Of a stretch of 64,000 nt of DNA, positions 7,830-17,769 are shown piece by piece. Source of the DNA: Pseudodonghicola xiamenensis DSM 18339. GTDB taxonomy: Bacteria; Pseudomonadota; Alphaproteobacteria; Rhodobacterales; Rhodobacteraceae. The number at the start of each line of letters is the position of its first letter. Position 1 is the stretch's first letter. The stretch lies in the NCBI RefSeq assembly GCF_000429365.1, contig NZ_AUBS01000002.1:1-64000 (forward strand), in the 5' to 3' direction. Under the pieces are notes generated by a model, which ran no database searches, was not told the origin of the DNA, and worked only from the letters and a program-made list of their open reading frames with translations. The position numbers and the translations under genes were made by a program.

Positions 7830-8714
7830 TCAGGCGGTCAGCCCATCGGGCTCGGCCAGGCCATGGGCGCGGCTGCAAGCGGTCAGCGTATTGGCCAGCA
7901 GGCAGGCGATGGTCATCGGCCCGACACCACCCGGCACCGGGGTGATGGCGCCGGCCACCTCGACACAGCTTTCGAAATGGCAATCGCCCAGCAGGCCGTT
8001 GCGCCCCTCGACCCGGTTGATGCCCACGTCGATTACCGTGGCGCCCGGCTTGATCCAGTCGCCGGTCACCATCTCGGGGCGGCCAACGGCGGCGACGACG
8101 ATATCGGCGCGCTTGACCACCTCTTCGATGTTCTTGGTCCGGGAATGGGCGATGGTCACCGTGCAGCTATCGCGCAACAGCAATTGCGCCATCGGCTTGC
8201 CGACGATGTTCGACCGGCCGATCACCACCGCCTCAAGCCCCGAGAGGCTACCGTGATGGTCGCGCAGCATCATCAGGCAGCCCAGCGGCGTGCAGGGCAC
8301 CATGGCCTTCTGCCCGGTCGCCAGCAGCCCGACGTTCGAGATATGGAATCCGTCGACATCCTTGGCCGGGTCGATCGAGTTGATCACCAGATCCTCGTTC
8401 AGATGGCCCGGCAGCGGCAGTTGCACCAAGATGCCATGCACCGCCGGATCGGTGTTGAGCTGGTCGATCAGCGCCAGAAGATCGGCCTCCGACGTCTCGG
8501 CCGGCCGCTTGTGCTCATAGGAGTTCATGCCGACCTCGACGGTCATCTTGCCCTTGGACCGGACATAGACCTGGCTGGCCGGATCCTCGCCCACCAGCAC
8601 CACGGCCAGACCTGGGGTGATCCCGTGATCGGCCTTCAGCCGCGTCACATGTTCGGCCACCTTGCCGCGCACCTTGGCAGCGAAGGCCTTTCCATCAATG
8701 ATCTGTGCAGTCAT
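7830..8714 (-). CDS. folD: FolD, methylene-THF dehydrogenase / methenyl-THF cyclohydrolase
   Basis: A 294-residue cytosolic enzyme that interconverts 10-formyl-, methenyl- and methylene-tetrahydrofolate with NADP. Conserved blocks are [11 protein letters not shown] (with the catalytic Lys), [45 protein letters not shown] (dinucleotide-binding) and [12 protein letters not shown]. Its ATG overlaps the stop of the upstream chorismate mutase gene (ATGA at 8711-8714), so the two are translationally coupled. With fhs upstream, the operon provides a formate to methylene-THF route. Length and motifs are normal. Confidence 0.97.
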   Translation of the reverse strand: MTAQIIDGKAFAAKVRGKVAEHVTRLKADHGITPGLAVVLVGEDPASQVYVRSKGKMTVEVGMNSYEHKRPAETSEADLLALIDQLNTDPAVHGILVQLPLPGHLNEDLVINSIDPAKDVDGFHISNVGLLATGQKAMVPCTPLGCLMMLRDHHGSLSGLEAVVIGRSNIVGKPMAQLLLRDSCTVTIAHSRTKNIEEVVKRADIVVAAVGRPEMVTGDWIKPGATVIDVGINRVEGRNGLLGDCHFESCVEVAGAITPVPGGVGPMTIACLLANTLTACSRAHGLAEPDGLTA

Positions 8715-9034
8715 GTTCTGTCCTTTCCCTCAGGGCCAGAGGACGGACCCAGCACCGTCTCTTCCCGGGCGATGGCCCATTCGATCATTTCCCGCCAGAG
8801 CTTATCTGCCAGATCGGGATCGAGCCCCACCTCGGCGGCATTACGGCGCGCGTTCGCGGCAACTTCCTCTACGCGCGCGGGAATACGCGCCGGCAGATTC
8901 TCCAACTGCTTGAGTTCGACCGCACGGTCGATGCAGGCAGCCCGATCGGCAAGGAGGTCAATCAGCTTGCGATCCAGCGCGTCGATGGTCTGGCGCAGCT
9001 CCCGCATGGTTCGACAGGTCTTCGGTGAGGTCAC
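8711..9034 (-). CDS. AroQ-class chorismate mutase
   Basis: A 107-residue all-helical protein of the AroQ chorismate mutase family, which turns chorismate into prephenate for Phe/Tyr synthesis. The core begins at [22 protein letters not shown], and the lysine-bearing helix reads [19 protein letters not shown], much like the stand-alone PchB-type members. The GTG at 9034 is preceded by GGAGA at a good distance; ATG 9007 is an alternative and would remove nine residues. It is coupled to folD by a 4-base overlap and lies 66 bases after fhs. An aromatic-pathway enzyme inside a C1 operon is notable. Confidence 0.85.
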   Translation of the reverse strand: MTSPKTCRTMRELRQTIDALDRKLIDLLADRAACIDRAVELKQLENLPARIPARVEEVAANARRNAAEVGLDPDLADKLWREMIEWAIAREETVLGPSSGPEGKDRT

Positions 9035-9100
9035 CCGGCGTCTCCGTCTGTGATGCTTCCAACGCCCTCATAGGGCAGCGGGGCTGCGGGCTCAAGCCGG

Positions 9101-10771
9101 TCAGAACAGGCCTTCGATCTGCCCCAGATCGTTCAGGTGGATCGTTTCCGCAGCCGGCACCCGGGGCAAACCCGGCATGGTCATGATCTCGCCGCAGATT
9201 GCCACCACGAAGCCCGCGCCGGCCGACAGGCGCACCTCGCGCACCGGGATGACATGCCCCTCGGGCGCGCCCAGCAGGGCCGGGTCGGCGGAAAAGCTGT
9301 ACTGTGTCTTAGCCATGCAGACCGGCAGATTGCCGTACCCCGCGGCCTCCCATTCCCTGAGCTGGGCCATGACCTGGGGCGGCGCGGTGACCTCGACAGC
9401 GTGATAGATGCGCTTGGCGATACAGTCGATCTTGTCGAAAAGGCCAAGATCATCGCCATAGAGCGGCGCGAAATCCGCCACACCGCTGTCGGCGATTTCG
9501 GCCACCCGGGTCGCGAGCTCGAGGCTCCCGGCTGAGCCCTGTTCCCAATGACGGCAAAGGATCGCCTCGGCATCCAGAGCGGCAACATAGTCCTTCACCG
9601 CGGCGATCTCGTCGTCGGTATCCGAGACGAAATGGTTGATCGCCACCACCACCGGCACGCCATAGTCCTGAAGGTTGCGCAGATGCCGGCCAAGGTTGGC
9701 GCAGCCCGCCGTCACCGCCGCCACATTCTCGGCCCCCAGATCGGATTTGGCGACGCCGCCGTTCATCTTCATCGACCGCACCGTCGCCACCAGCACCACG
9801 CAATCGGGCGCCAGCCCCGCCTTGCGGCACTTGATATCCAGGAATTTCTCCGCCCCCAGATCGGCGCCGAAGCCGGCTTCGGTCACCACATAATCGGCCA
9901 GCTTCAGCGCCGTCCTGGTGGCGATCACGCTGTTGCAGCCATGGGCGATATTGGCGAAGGGGCCGCCATGGACGAAGGCCGGGGTATTCTCCAGCGTCTG
10001 CACCAGATTGGGCTGCATCGCATCTTTCAAAAGCACCGTCATTGCCCCGTCGGCCTTCAGGTCGCGGCAGGTGATCGGGCTCTTGTCACTGCGATAGGCA
10101 ACGATGATATCGCCCAGCCGCTTCTGCAGATCGTCCAGATCGGACGCAAGACAGAGAATCGCCATCACCTCGGAGGCCACGGTGATGTCGAAACCGCCCT
10201 GCCGGGGCGAGCCGTTCGTCACGCCACCCAGGCCCACCACTATATCGCGCAGCGCCCGGTCGTTCATGTCCATCACCCGCCGCCAGGTGATGCGGCGGTC
10301 GTCGATCTGCAGATCGTTGCCCCAATAGATGTGATTGTCGATCATCGCCGCCAGCAGGTTGTGGGCACTGGTGATGGCGTGGAAATCGCCGGTGAAATGC
10401 AGATTCATCGCTTCCATCGGCACCACCTGGGCGCGGCCGCCGCCCGCGGCGCCACCTTTCATGCCGAAGCAGGGGCCAAGGCTGGCCTCGCGGATGCAGA
10501 TGGCGGCCTGCTTGCCGATCGCCGCCAGCCCGTCACCCAGCCCCACCGTCGTCGTGGTCTTGCCCTCGCCCGCCGGCGTCGGGTTCACCGCCGTCACGAG
10601 GATCAGCTTGCCTTCCGGTCGATCCCCCAGCCCTTTGATGAAGTCCTGCGAAATCTTGGCCTTGTCATGCCCGTAGGGGAGCAGCGCCGTATCGGGCATT
10701 CCCAGCATCGCGGCAATCTCTGGCATCGGAAGACACCGGGCCTGGCGGGCAATTTCTATATCGGTCTGCAT
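9101..10771 (-). CDS. fhs: Formate-tetrahydrofolate ligase
   Basis: A 556-residue formyltetrahydrofolate synthetase that makes 10-formyl-THF from formate, ATP and THF. The P-loop is clear ([21 protein letters not shown]). Also present are [22 protein letters not shown], the family block [17 protein letters not shown], and [20 protein letters not shown]. The start ATG 10771 is preceded by GAGAGGAG at good spacing; the frame stays open upstream but without family sequence. The gene leads an operon with chorismate mutase and folD. In related marine bacteria, fhs with folD handles formate from demethylation and methylotrophic substrates; here that role is inference. Confidence 0.97.
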   Translation of the reverse strand: MQTDIEIARQARCLPMPEIAAMLGMPDTALLPYGHDKAKISQDFIKGLGDRPEGKLILVTAVNPTPAGEGKTTTTVGLGDGLAAIGKQAAICIREASLGPCFGMKGGAAGGGRAQVVPMEAMNLHFTGDFHAITSAHNLLAAMIDNHIYWGNDLQIDDRRITWRRVMDMNDRALRDIVVGLGGVTNGSPRQGGFDITVASEVMAILCLASDLDDLQKRLGDIIVAYRSDKSPITCRDLKADGAMTVLLKDAMQPNLVQTLENTPAFVHGGPFANIAHGCNSVIATRTALKLADYVVTEAGFGADLGAEKFLDIKCRKAGLAPDCVVLVATVRSMKMNGGVAKSDLGAENVAAVTAGCANLGRHLRNLQDYGVPVVVAINHFVSDTDDEIAAVKDYVAALDAEAILCRHWEQGSAGSLELATRVAEIADSGVADFAPLYGDDLGLFDKIDCIAKRIYHAVEVTAPPQVMAQLREWEAAGYGNLPVCMAKTQYSFSADPALLGAPEGHVIPVREVRLSAGAGFVVAICGEIMTMPGLPRVPAAETIHLNDLGQIEGLF

Positions 10772-10853
10772 CGTCGCTCCTCTCGGCCTTGTCAGCTTGG
10801 CATTCCGATACCCAATCCCACAGGCGGGAAACAACACTTTAAAGGAATGCGCC

Positions 10854-11456
10854 CTAATCCCTGCGCCAGGCAACATACAGTGCCTGACACAGTCCCAGCG
10901 CAAAGAGCGCCTCGAAACCTTCTTCCAGAATATGCAGAGGCACGGACCAGCCTTCCCCCACCACGCCCCGTTTGAGCACCTCTTCACTGAGTTGGGCCAA
11001 GATGGCACAAACCACGGCCCGATTGAAATAGGCCAGCCAGGCGCTGTGTTGGCGCAATGCCCGCCACCCCTGAGGCAGCCCCCAGATAAGAAGCGTCAGG
11101 ACCGACCACAGCGCCACCACCGCATAGAGCCCCCCGATGACACTGGCCAACGACAGCCCTTCAGTGCGATAGAAGGCCAGCGTCAATACCCGCTCGTCGA
11201 AGATCCACAAGTCGACAGGTAGCTCTCGCAGACCGAGCTGAAAGAAGCCAAAGGGCAGGAAGAGTTCCTTCCACAGATAGCGCACTGGAATGATCCAAAA
11301 GGACAGGCCTGCGGCAAGAAACAGCAGGCAGGCAGACCAGATTTCCAGCGGACCGTCTTCTTCCGCGAACGAGCCGGGTTGTCCCTGAAGCAGCCAAAAA
11401 ACCAACAGACCAGAGAAAAAAGACAGCAACATTGCTGTCATGTACTTAACCTTCAT
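10854..11456 (-). CDS. Membrane protein of unknown function
   Basis: A 200-residue protein with about five hydrophobic segments: residues 8-24; one near 40-58 ([19 protein letters not shown]); then [32 protein letters not shown]; and a last one near [18 protein letters not shown]. It has charged loops and a C-terminal VAWRRD. I recognise no family. It reads in the same direction as fhs and ends 82 bases before it, so it might be the first gene of that operon, but no functional link is visible. The start ATG 11456 is followed by a Lys-rich leader (MKVKYMTAM) that suits a membrane protein. Confidence 0.65.
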   Translation of the reverse strand: MKVKYMTAMLLSFFSGLLVFWLLQGQPGSFAEEDGPLEIWSACLLFLAAGLSFWIIPVRYLWKELFLPFGFFQLGLRELPVDLWIFDERVLTLAFYRTEGLSLASVIGGLYAVVALWSVLTLLIWGLPQGWRALRQHSAWLAYFNRAVVCAILAQLSEEVLKRGVVGEGWSVPLHILEEGFEALFALGLCQALYVAWRRD

Positions 11457-11520
11457 TGCCCGACCTCAGATCGAATGTGACGGCTGAGTAACAGAATGGC
11501 AACGAAGTGCAAGCCAGAGC

Positions 11521-12117
11521 TCAGCGGTGCAAATTGGACCCCGATTGCCAGGCGCGCTGAGCTGGAATGAAAAGTCCAAGCCGGTCCCCAACCGCCAAAG
11601 CGCCCGGACGTTCGACCCAGGCGGTCACCCCGCGCAGCCCCGCCGCCGCCGGCTTGAAGGCGGCGCCCCGCCCCGGTTCTTCGGCTTCGATCTCACGGCC
11701 AGGCAGGACGCAGGGCAGGTTCTCCATATCCACGGTGAGCGTCAGCCCACCCGCTGCCTGCAACCGCGACGACGGCGGTACATGGGTGAAATCCGGAATG
11801 CCGCGCAGCACCATCGTGGCGCCCAGCAGCGCCGGTTCCAGCCGTTCCATACCCATGCCCTCGGCGATCCGCCCCAGCTCTTCTTCCGAGAGGATCGACA
11901 ATTGGCGAACGTTGCGGATTTTCGTATTGCGCGGATAGAGGTTCAGCACCCGCGAACAGGACGGGCGGACGGCGCCGCCATGGCGATCCTCGACCAGCCC
12001 GTCAAAGCCCAGCTCCAACCGCTCCGCCGACCGCGCTCTGAGCGATCGACCTGCCGCCGGCACATGGCCCAGCCAGATGACCTCGGCCTCGAATTCGGTT
12101 TTCACAAGTGCCGCCAT
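11521..12117 (-). CDS. MOSC-domain protein
   Basis: A 198-residue protein matching the MOSC (MoCo sulfurase C-terminal) domain. The early RSLRARSAERLELGFDGLVEDRHGG and RNTKIRNVRQLSILSEEELGRIAEGMGM blocks fit. So do FTHVPPSSRLQ and a single cysteine in MENLPCVLPGREIE at the position where MOSC proteins carry a conserved Cys, and then GLRGVTAWVERPGALAVGD. MOSC proteins transfer sulfur or reduce N-hydroxylated substrates using a molybdenum cofactor, but the substrate here is unknown. The gene ends 65 bases before the unknown membrane gene starts and begins 40 bases after tam. Confidence 0.8.
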   Translation of the reverse strand: MAALVKTEFEAEVIWLGHVPAAGRSLRARSAERLELGFDGLVEDRHGGAVRPSCSRVLNLYPRNTKIRNVRQLSILSEEELGRIAEGMGMERLEPALLGATMVLRGIPDFTHVPPSSRLQAAGGLTLTVDMENLPCVLPGREIEAEEPGRGAAFKPAAAGLRGVTAWVERPGALAVGDRLGLFIPAQRAWQSGSNLHR

Positions 12118-12156
12118 CGGCTATTTTCCCCCGTCGCCGCTCGCCCCCTTCGGGTA

Positions 12157-12939
12157 TCACATCCCGGGGGTCCGCAACACGAAGAACAACCGACGGAAGG
12201 GGAAAAGCACCGACCCGTCGGCGCGCAGCGGATAGATATGGCGCACCGCATCGTCATAAAGCCGGCAGAGTTCCGCCGCAGCTTCGGACGGCAGGGCATC
12301 GAGCACCGGGCGGGCAAAGGTCGAACTGGTGAAAAGCCGTACCGGGTGGCCTTCCCGCTCGGGCGGAAGTTGCTGGAAATAGTCGGTTTCCCACAGCGAC
12401 AGCTCCCCCAGCGGGGCCAGCATATTGAAATAGTCGGCCGGTTCCAGAATGCCGGGAGAGGTTGCGGGATCGAAATGGCCGGGGAAATGCCGTTCGACCA
12501 GATCATGCCACAGCCGGTGCGAAGGCGCCGGGTTCTGATGCGGCATTTGCACCGCCAACACCCCGCCCGGTGCCAGGAGGCCGGCCAGACGCGGCAGCAG
12601 CAGGGGATGATCGGGCAGCCAATGCAGCACCGCGTTGGAATAGATCAGCGCGAGCGGCGCTTCAGGGGTCCAGGTCGCGATATCAACCTGCTCCAACCGG
12701 TCATAGGCGCCAGTGGCCTCGGCCTTGGCCAGCATCGCCGCCGAATTATCCAGCCCCAGCAATCTGCGCCCGGGGAGTCGATCCCGCAACAGGGACCCCG
12801 CCACCCCGGCACCGCAACCCAGATCACACAGTGCCCCCGGCGGCAGGGCTCCGATGCGGTTGGCCAGATCAAAGGCCGGTTGCAAGCGCAGATCGCGAAA
12901 ACGGGCGTAGAGATCGGGGTTCCAGTCGGTAGCGGTCAT
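12157..12939 (-). CDS. tam: Trans-aconitate 2-methyltransferase
   Basis: A 260-residue SAM-dependent methyltransferase close to Tam, which methylates trans-aconitate, an inhibitory by-product of the citrate cycle. The start MTATDWNPDLYARFRDLR is typical. The SAM site reads LCDLGCGAGVAGSLL with the acidic LGLDNSAAML, and the family block YSNAVLHWLPDHPLLLPRLAGLLAPGG is followed by AVQMPHQNPAPSHRLW. I chose ATG 12939 because family similarity begins there; the frame runs on to 13032 without it. Two G(T/C)ATACAA direct repeats lie 10 bases apart upstream (12971-12988) and could be a control site. Confidence 0.85.
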   Translation of the reverse strand: MTATDWNPDLYARFRDLRLQPAFDLANRIGALPPGALCDLGCGAGVAGSLLRDRLPGRRLLGLDNSAAMLAKAEATGAYDRLEQVDIATWTPEAPLALIYSNAVLHWLPDHPLLLPRLAGLLAPGGVLAVQMPHQNPAPSHRLWHDLVERHFPGHFDPATSPGILEPADYFNMLAPLGELSLWETDYFQQLPPEREGHPVRLFTSSTFARPVLDALPSEAAAELCRLYDDAVRHIYPLRADGSVLFPFRRLFFVLRTPGM

Positions 12940-13011
12940 GGCGTGGACTCGAAAGATGAATACATAAACTGTATACAACGGCATACAATTCATGTCCAGC
13001 CGGGGCCCGCA

Positions 13012-13045
13012 GCAAAGAAAACGGCCGGGCACTGAGCCCGGCCGT
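13012..13045 (-). terminator. Rho-independent terminator of ftsH
   Basis: On the minus strand ACGGCCGGGC, a 5-base loop and GCCCGGCCGT form a perfect 10-bp stem followed by TTTCTTTG. It lies 24 bases past the ftsH stop. This is the clearest terminator of the tol-tilS-ftsH block. Confidence 0.85.
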
Positions 13046-13068
13046 CTGTCTCGTTCATCTTCCGGCGC

Positions 13069-14979
13069 TCAGGCGCTCGGTTCCGGTTCCATACCGCCGT
13101 CGCTGGGCGGGGTCTTGGGCTTGGTCTTCGGGATCGACGTCAGGCTGGCCGTCCCCTGCCCGTCGCCATTGGTGTCGTCGTCGACATTCGGCGGCTCGCC
13201 GTTCATCACCCGCTTGATCTCTTCCCCGGTCAGCGTCTCATATTCCAGGAGACCCTGTGCCAGACGTTCCCAATCGTCGCGCTTTTCGGTCAGGATGCGC
13301 ATCGCCTCTTCATAGCCTGTCTGGATGAAGCTGCGCACCTCTTCCTCGATCAGTTCCTTGGTATGGGCCGAGACCGAGAAACCGGCGGTATTGCCGCTGT
13401 AGCCTTCATGTGCCTCGGCATAGTCGATATTGCCGACCTTGTCGGACATGCCCCAGCGCATCACCATGGCCCGCGCCAGCTGGCTGGCCTGCATGATGTC
13501 GCCCGAGGGGCCGTTCGACACGTGGTCTTCGCCGTACTTCAGGATTTCCGCCGCCTTGCCGGCCATGGTCATGGCAAGCTTCTGCTGGCATTCGTCCTTG
13601 TGATAATTCAGCCGGTCCATCTCGGGCAGGGAAACCACCATCCCCAGCGCGCCGCCGCGCGGGATGATCGTCGCCTTATAGACCGGATCGCACATCGGCA
13701 GGCTGAGGCCGACGACAGCATGGCCGGCCTCGTGATAGGCGGTCTTTTCCTTCTGGTCCTGGGTGAGGACCATCGAGCGCCGCTCCGCCCCCATCATCAC
13801 CTTGTCCTTGGCGTTCTCGAAATCTTCCATGGTGACGAAACGCCGACCGACCCGGGCGGCCATCAGCGCGGCCTCGTTCACCAGGTTGGCCAGATCGGCA
13901 CCGGAGAAGCCCGGCGTGCCGCGGGCGATGATGCGCAGATCGACATCGGGGCCCAGCGGGGTCTTGCGGGCATGTACGCCCAGGATCTTTTCACGCCCCT
14001 TGATGTCGGGGTTGCCGACGGTGACCTGACGGTCGAACCGGCCCGGGCGCAGCAGCGCGGGGTCCAGTACGTCCTTACGGTTGGTCGCAGCGATGATGAT
14101 CACGCCTTCGTTGGCCTCGAACCCGTCCATCTCGACCAGCAGTTGGTTGAGGGTCTGTTCGCGCTCGTCATTGCCACCGCCATAGCCGGCGCCCCGGTGG
14201 CGGCCGACGGCGTCGATTTCGTCGATGAAGACGATGCAGGGCGCGTTCTTCTTGGCCTGCTCGAACATGTCACGCACGCGGGATGCACCGACCCCCACGA
14301 ACATTTCCACGAAGTCGGAGCCGGAGATGGTGAAGAAGGGAACCCCCGCCTCGCCGGCGATGGCGCGCGCCAGCAACGTCTTACCAGTGCCCGGAGGGCC
14401 CACCAGCAGCGCGCCTTTCGGGATCTTGCCGCCCAGGCGGCTGAACTTCTGCGGGTTGCGCAGGAATTCGACGATCTCTTCCAGTTCTTCCTTGGCCTCG
14501 TCGATGCCGGCGACATCGTCAAAGGTGACGCGGCCCTGTTTTTCGGTCAGCATCTTGGCCTTGGACTTGCCGAAGCCCATCGCGCCGCCGCGGCCACCGC
14601 CCTGCATCCGGTTCATGAAATAGACCCAGACGCCGATCAGCAGAATGAACGGCAGCAGGGTGATCAAGAAGGACTGCAGCCCAGATTGCTGCTGCTTCTC
14701 GGCCCGGACCGGAACCTTGTGCTGGATCAGCAGATCGGTGATCTGCGCGTCCTCGGGCTTGATGGTGACATAGTCCTGCCCATCGGTGCCGCGGAAACGG
14801 ACCTGTTCACCGTCCAGAGTGACCGAGCTGACCTCATTCCCCTGAACCGAGCTGATAAAGTCGGAATAGGTGATCTCGCGGCTTTGCAGGGTGGTACCGG
14901 ACCCGCTGAACAGGTTGAACAGCACCAGGATCAGCAGGAACAGCACGACCCAGAAGGCGATATTACGTAGGTTGCCCAA
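13069..14979 (-). CDS. ftsH: ATP-dependent zinc metalloprotease FtsH
   Basis: A 636-residue membrane AAA+ protease that degrades misplaced and regulatory membrane proteins. It has two membrane helices (residues about 7-25 and 102-122), Walker A GPPGTGKT at 194-201, Walker [10 protein letters not shown] near 251-259, the second region of homology RPGRFDRQV, and the zinc-protease motif HEAGH at 416-420. The TTG at 14979 is chosen because AGGAGAG stands just upstream and [10 protein letters not shown] is a normal FtsH start. It follows tilS by 76 bases, the usual order in this class. The C-terminus is a Pro/Thr-rich tail. Confidence 0.97.
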   Translation of the reverse strand: MGNLRNIAFWVVLFLLILVLFNLFSGSGTTLQSREITYSDFISSVQGNEVSSVTLDGEQVRFRGTDGQDYVTIKPEDAQITDLLIQHKVPVRAEKQQQSGLQSFLITLLPFILLIGVWVYFMNRMQGGGRGGAMGFGKSKAKMLTEKQGRVTFDDVAGIDEAKEELEEIVEFLRNPQKFSRLGGKIPKGALLVGPPGTGKTLLARAIAGEAGVPFFTISGSDFVEMFVGVGASRVRDMFEQAKKNAPCIVFIDEIDAVGRHRGAGYGGGNDEREQTLNQLLVEMDGFEANEGVIIIAATNRKDVLDPALLRPGRFDRQVTVGNPDIKGREKILGVHARKTPLGPDVDLRIIARGTPGFSGADLANLVNEAALMAARVGRRFVTMEDFENAKDKVMMGAERRSMVLTQDQKEKTAYHEAGHAVVGLSLPMCDPVYKATIIPRGGALGMVVSLPEMDRLNYHKDECQQKLAMTMAGKAAEILKYGEDHVSNGPSGDIMQASQLARAMVMRWGMSDKVGNIDYAEAHEGYSGNTAGFSVSAHTKELIEEEVRSFIQTGYEEAMRILTEKRDDWERLAQGLLEYETLTGEEIKRVMNGEPPNVDDDTNGDGQGTASLTSIPKTKPKTPPSDGGMEPEPSA

Positions 14980-15055
14980 GGAAACTCTCTCCTAAATGCG
15001 CGGCCACTGGGGCGACCGTCGGTTCCCGCATAAAATAGACATCATTGGATGAGGT

Positions 15056-16309
15056 TCAATGCGATAAAAGCCCCGCGCGAAAGCCAGCCGCGCCATTTTC
15101 CAGACGAAGCGTCCCGCTCTGCCCCATCCCGGCCAATGGTGCCGCGATCAGCCGCCCCCGCAGCCAGAGCGCCGGAGTGCCCTCAAGCACCGCGCCGGGC
15201 AGCCCGGACGCGCGCCGATCGGGACACTGGGCCAGCCCCTCGGGGCCAAGGGCGGCGATCTCCGCCCCCTCCGGCGCGCGCCCCAGAAAATGCCAGCGCC
15301 CGTCCCAAAGCCCCGTCGCCGGGACCCGATGATCGCGCACGGCATTGTATTCGCGACACACCCAGACGGTGCCGCGCCGGATCATCACCCTGCAACCGCA
15401 CAGTGCTCCCGCCCCGCCCTGGCGCAGATCGGCCAGCAGTTGCGCGACCGGCGCCCGGCGCGGCGGATAGCCCGCCCCACCGATCCAGCCGATGGCACCA
15501 GCGATCAGCCGGCGGGCGATCTCTTCGGGCAGCAGAATAAAGCCGCGCGCCTCGAAAGCCACGGCGCCGGCGCGAATCTGCGCCAGCTCTCCGGCCGCCT
15601 GGAAAGCCGCCCACCCCAGCGCCTGATCAACGCGCGCCATGTTGTCGGCCACATCGCCCAGAGACTGGGCGGTAATGCCCAGCGGCGCCAGCTCTGCCAG
15701 AACGGCACGGGCGCGCACGCGGGTGTAATGTTCGTCTTCATTCGATGGATCTTCGGCCCAGCCCAGCCCCTGCCGGCGCAGATAGGCCCGCAGATCAGCG
15801 CGGGTCAGGCCCAGAAGCGGGCGCAGCAGCAGCAGGCCGTCGCGCAGGCTTTGCCCCGCCATGCCGCGCAACCCTGCGGGCCCGGCAGAACGGCCCAGCC
15901 GCATCAGCAAGGTTTCCGCCTGATCGTCGGCGGTATGGCCCAGCGCCAGTGCCGAGACACCCCGCCGCCTTGCCCAATCCGTCATCAGGCCATAACGCGC
16001 CTGCCGCGCCCGGTCCTGCAGATTGCCCTGCCCGTCCCAGCCGCGCCAGCGCAGGATGTCATGTGGAATTCCGAGAGTTTCGGACAATCGCCCGGCCTCT
16101 TCGGCCTCTTGAGCTGCCTCGGGACGCAGCCCATGATCGACGGTAACGGCAAAAAGCCGAACTGGGGCGCGCGCGAGACACCGCTGCAGAAGATGCAGCA
16201 GCGCCACCGAATCGCCGCCGCCCGATAGCGCGATGCCCAAGCTTTCCGGCAGCTCCGGACCCAGCGCGGACCGGACAACGGACATCATCTCGTTGTCTGG
16301 ACGGCTCAC
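15056..16309 (-). CDS. tilS: tRNA(Ile)-lysidine synthase
   Basis: A 417-residue enzyme that modifies C34 of the CAU-anticodon tRNA-Ile to lysidine, so that the tRNA reads AUA. The PP-loop SGGGDS is at residues 29-34, followed by TVDHGLRPEA, GHTADDQAET and RPLLGLTRADLRAYLRRQGLGWAEDPSNED, all typical of TilS. The C-terminal half is diverged, as usual in this family. GTG 16309 lies 13 bases after the cpoB stop; ATG 16288 is an alternative. Position between cpoB and ftsH suggests one long transcript. Confidence 0.93.
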   Translation of the reverse strand: MSRPDNEMMSVVRSALGPELPESLGIALSGGGDSVALLHLLQRCLARAPVRLFAVTVDHGLRPEAAQEAEEAGRLSETLGIPHDILRWRGWDGQGNLQDRARQARYGLMTDWARRRGVSALALGHTADDQAETLLMRLGRSAGPAGLRGMAGQSLRDGLLLLRPLLGLTRADLRAYLRRQGLGWAEDPSNEDEHYTRVRARAVLAELAPLGITAQSLGDVADNMARVDQALGWAAFQAAGELAQIRAGAVAFEARGFILLPEEIARRLIAGAIGWIGGAGYPPRRAPVAQLLADLRQGGAGALCGCRVMIRRGTVWVCREYNAVRDHRVPATGLWDGRWHFLGRAPEGAEIAALGPEGLAQCPDRRASGLPGAVLEGTPALWLRGRLIAAPLAGMGQSGTLRLENGAAGFRAGLLSH

Positions 16310-16321
16310 CGGGTCACGAGC

Positions 16322-17161
16322 TCACTGACAGTTCAGCGCCGTCATCTCCGTTTGGGCACGGCTGACGAAGCTGGAGGCCGGGAAACGCGCACTGACCTGA
16401 CCAAGAGTGACACAGGCCTGCGCCCCCTGCCCAAGCCGCCCCAGCGCGGCGCCCAGCTCAAACAACGCCTCAGGCGCGGCGGGGCCGGTATCCTCGGCGG
16501 TGAAGGCGGCCAGATAGGCCCGGGCCGCCTCTCGGGTGTCCCCGAGCGCATCCAGGGCATGGCCGCGGTTCAGACTGGCCCGCGGCGACAGCGGGCTGCC
16601 CGGATAGGTTTGGTTGAACGCCGCGTAAAGCTCGGCGGCGCGGGCATATTCCTTGCTGTCATAGGCCGCGGTCGCAGCATCGAAATCGGCCTTTTCACCC
16701 ACCGCAAGCTGGCTTTCGTCCACCTCGCCGGAAGGGGCGGATTTGACCGCAGCCGGCGCTGCAGCCTCGGCCGGCATCTCGCCGCCCAGTGTGGTGGTTT
16801 CCTTCAGTTGAGAGACATCGCCCCCTTCGAGTTCGACCAGGCGGAATTCGAGATCTCCAATCCGGTTGGTGCCGTCCTCGACCACCTGGTTGACCCGGTG
16901 GTCGAGCTGTTCGGTCTTGGCCGTCAAGCGCTGCAGCTCGCTCTCGATATCGGCGACGCGCTCCAACACGGTATTGCCCGAGATCTGGGTCTGCGGCGCC
17001 CCGGTGGTGGACAGCTCCCGCTTGAGGCGCTGGACCTCGACGTAGAGAACGTTCAGCTCCTGCCGGATATCGGCAAGCGTCTCATCCCCCGCCGCGCTGA
17101 CCGGCAGGGCACGCCCGACGATCAGCGCCGACAGGGCCAGCAGAACCAGAACACGCATCAC
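16322..17161 (-). CDS. cpoB: Tol-Pal system protein CpoB (YbgF)
   Basis: A 279-residue periplasmic protein that couples Tol-Pal action to peptidoglycan synthesis during division. A signal peptide spans residues 1-23 (MMRVLVLLALSALIVG...VSAA). A coiled-coil region follows from about 28 to 105 (DIRQELNVLYVEVQRLKREL, RVADIESELQRLTAKTEQLDHRVNQVV). The C-terminal half holds TPR-like repeats (FDAATAAYDSKEYARAAELYAAFNQTYPGSPLSPRASLNRGHALDALGDTREAARAYLAAF in three stretches). It is the last gene of the tol block, 15 bases after pal. Confidence 0.9.
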   Translation of the reverse strand: MMRVLVLLALSALIVGRALPVSAAGDETLADIRQELNVLYVEVQRLKRELSTTGAPQTQISGNTVLERVADIESELQRLTAKTEQLDHRVNQVVEDGTNRIGDLEFRLVELEGGDVSQLKETTTLGGEMPAEAAAPAAVKSAPSGEVDESQLAVGEKADFDAATAAYDSKEYARAAELYAAFNQTYPGSPLSPRASLNRGHALDALGDTREAARAYLAAFTAEDTGPAAPEALFELGAALGRLGQGAQACVTLGQVSARFPASSFVSRAQTEMTALNCQ

Positions 17162-17176
17162 CGATCCTCTTTCGTC

Positions 17177-17695
17177 TTACCCGGTCAGCCCGGAGGCCAG
17201 CACAGTCACCGCACGGCGGTTCTTGGCATAGCAGCTTTCTGCGCTGCAAATCTCGAGCGGGCGTTCCTTGCCGTAACTCACCGTCTTCAGGCGGCTGCCC
17301 GACACGCCGCGCGAGATCAGGTATTCGCGTACCGCATTGGCACGGCGGGCGCCGAGCGCAAGGTTGTATTCCCGGGTGCCCTGTTCATCGGCGTGACCTT
17401 CGATCACGGCGGTGAAATCGGGATTCTTGGTCAGCCAGTCCGCCTGGGCGGTCAGGGTGGCGCGGGCTTCGTCGCTCAGGCTTTGCTGGTCAACGGCGAA
17501 CAACACACGATCACCGACGGCCTGCTGGAAATAGGCGGCGGAATGCGGGTCCGAGGGCAGGCCCGAGGCACCATTGCCATAGCCGCTGCCATAACCGCCA
17601 CTGCCGTCGCCATACATGCCTTCATTCTTCGCATTCGAGCAGGCCGCCACTGCCGCGACAGCACAGGCCAGCATCGTAAACTTCAGGGATTTCAT
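17177..17695 (-). CDS. pal: Peptidoglycan-associated lipoprotein Pal
   Basis: A 172-residue outer-membrane lipoprotein that anchors the outer membrane to peptidoglycan. The signal peptide ends in a lipobox AVAAC with the lipidated Cys at residue 19. A Gly/Tyr-rich linker (GDGSGGYGSGYGNGASG) follows. The OmpA-like domain has FTAVIEGHADEQGTREYNLALGARRA, including the Asp and Arg that bind diaminopimelate, then NAVREYL and ESCYAKNRRAV. ATG 17695 is used because the lipoprotein signal begins there. Confidence 0.95.
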   Translation of the reverse strand: MKSLKFTMLACAVAAVAACSNAKNEGMYGDGSGGYGSGYGNGASGLPSDPHSAAYFQQAVGDRVLFAVDQQSLSDEARATLTAQADWLTKNPDFTAVIEGHADEQGTREYNLALGARRANAVREYLISRGVSGSRLKTVSYGKERPLEICSAESCYAKNRRAVTVLASGLTG

Positions 17696-17769
17696 GCCGA
17701 TTGCCTCTCTGGAATTCTTAGTCTTGCCTGCGTTTCTATCACAGGCGGGGGATGTTGTGAACGTGGGCA

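Noticed and set aside
12501..12990. Plus-strand reading opposite tam and ftsH as coding
   Set aside because: Long plus-strand frames opposite tam, ftsH, tolB, priA and the PKD gene are low-complexity Arg/Gln/His-rich shadows of the true minus-strand genes.
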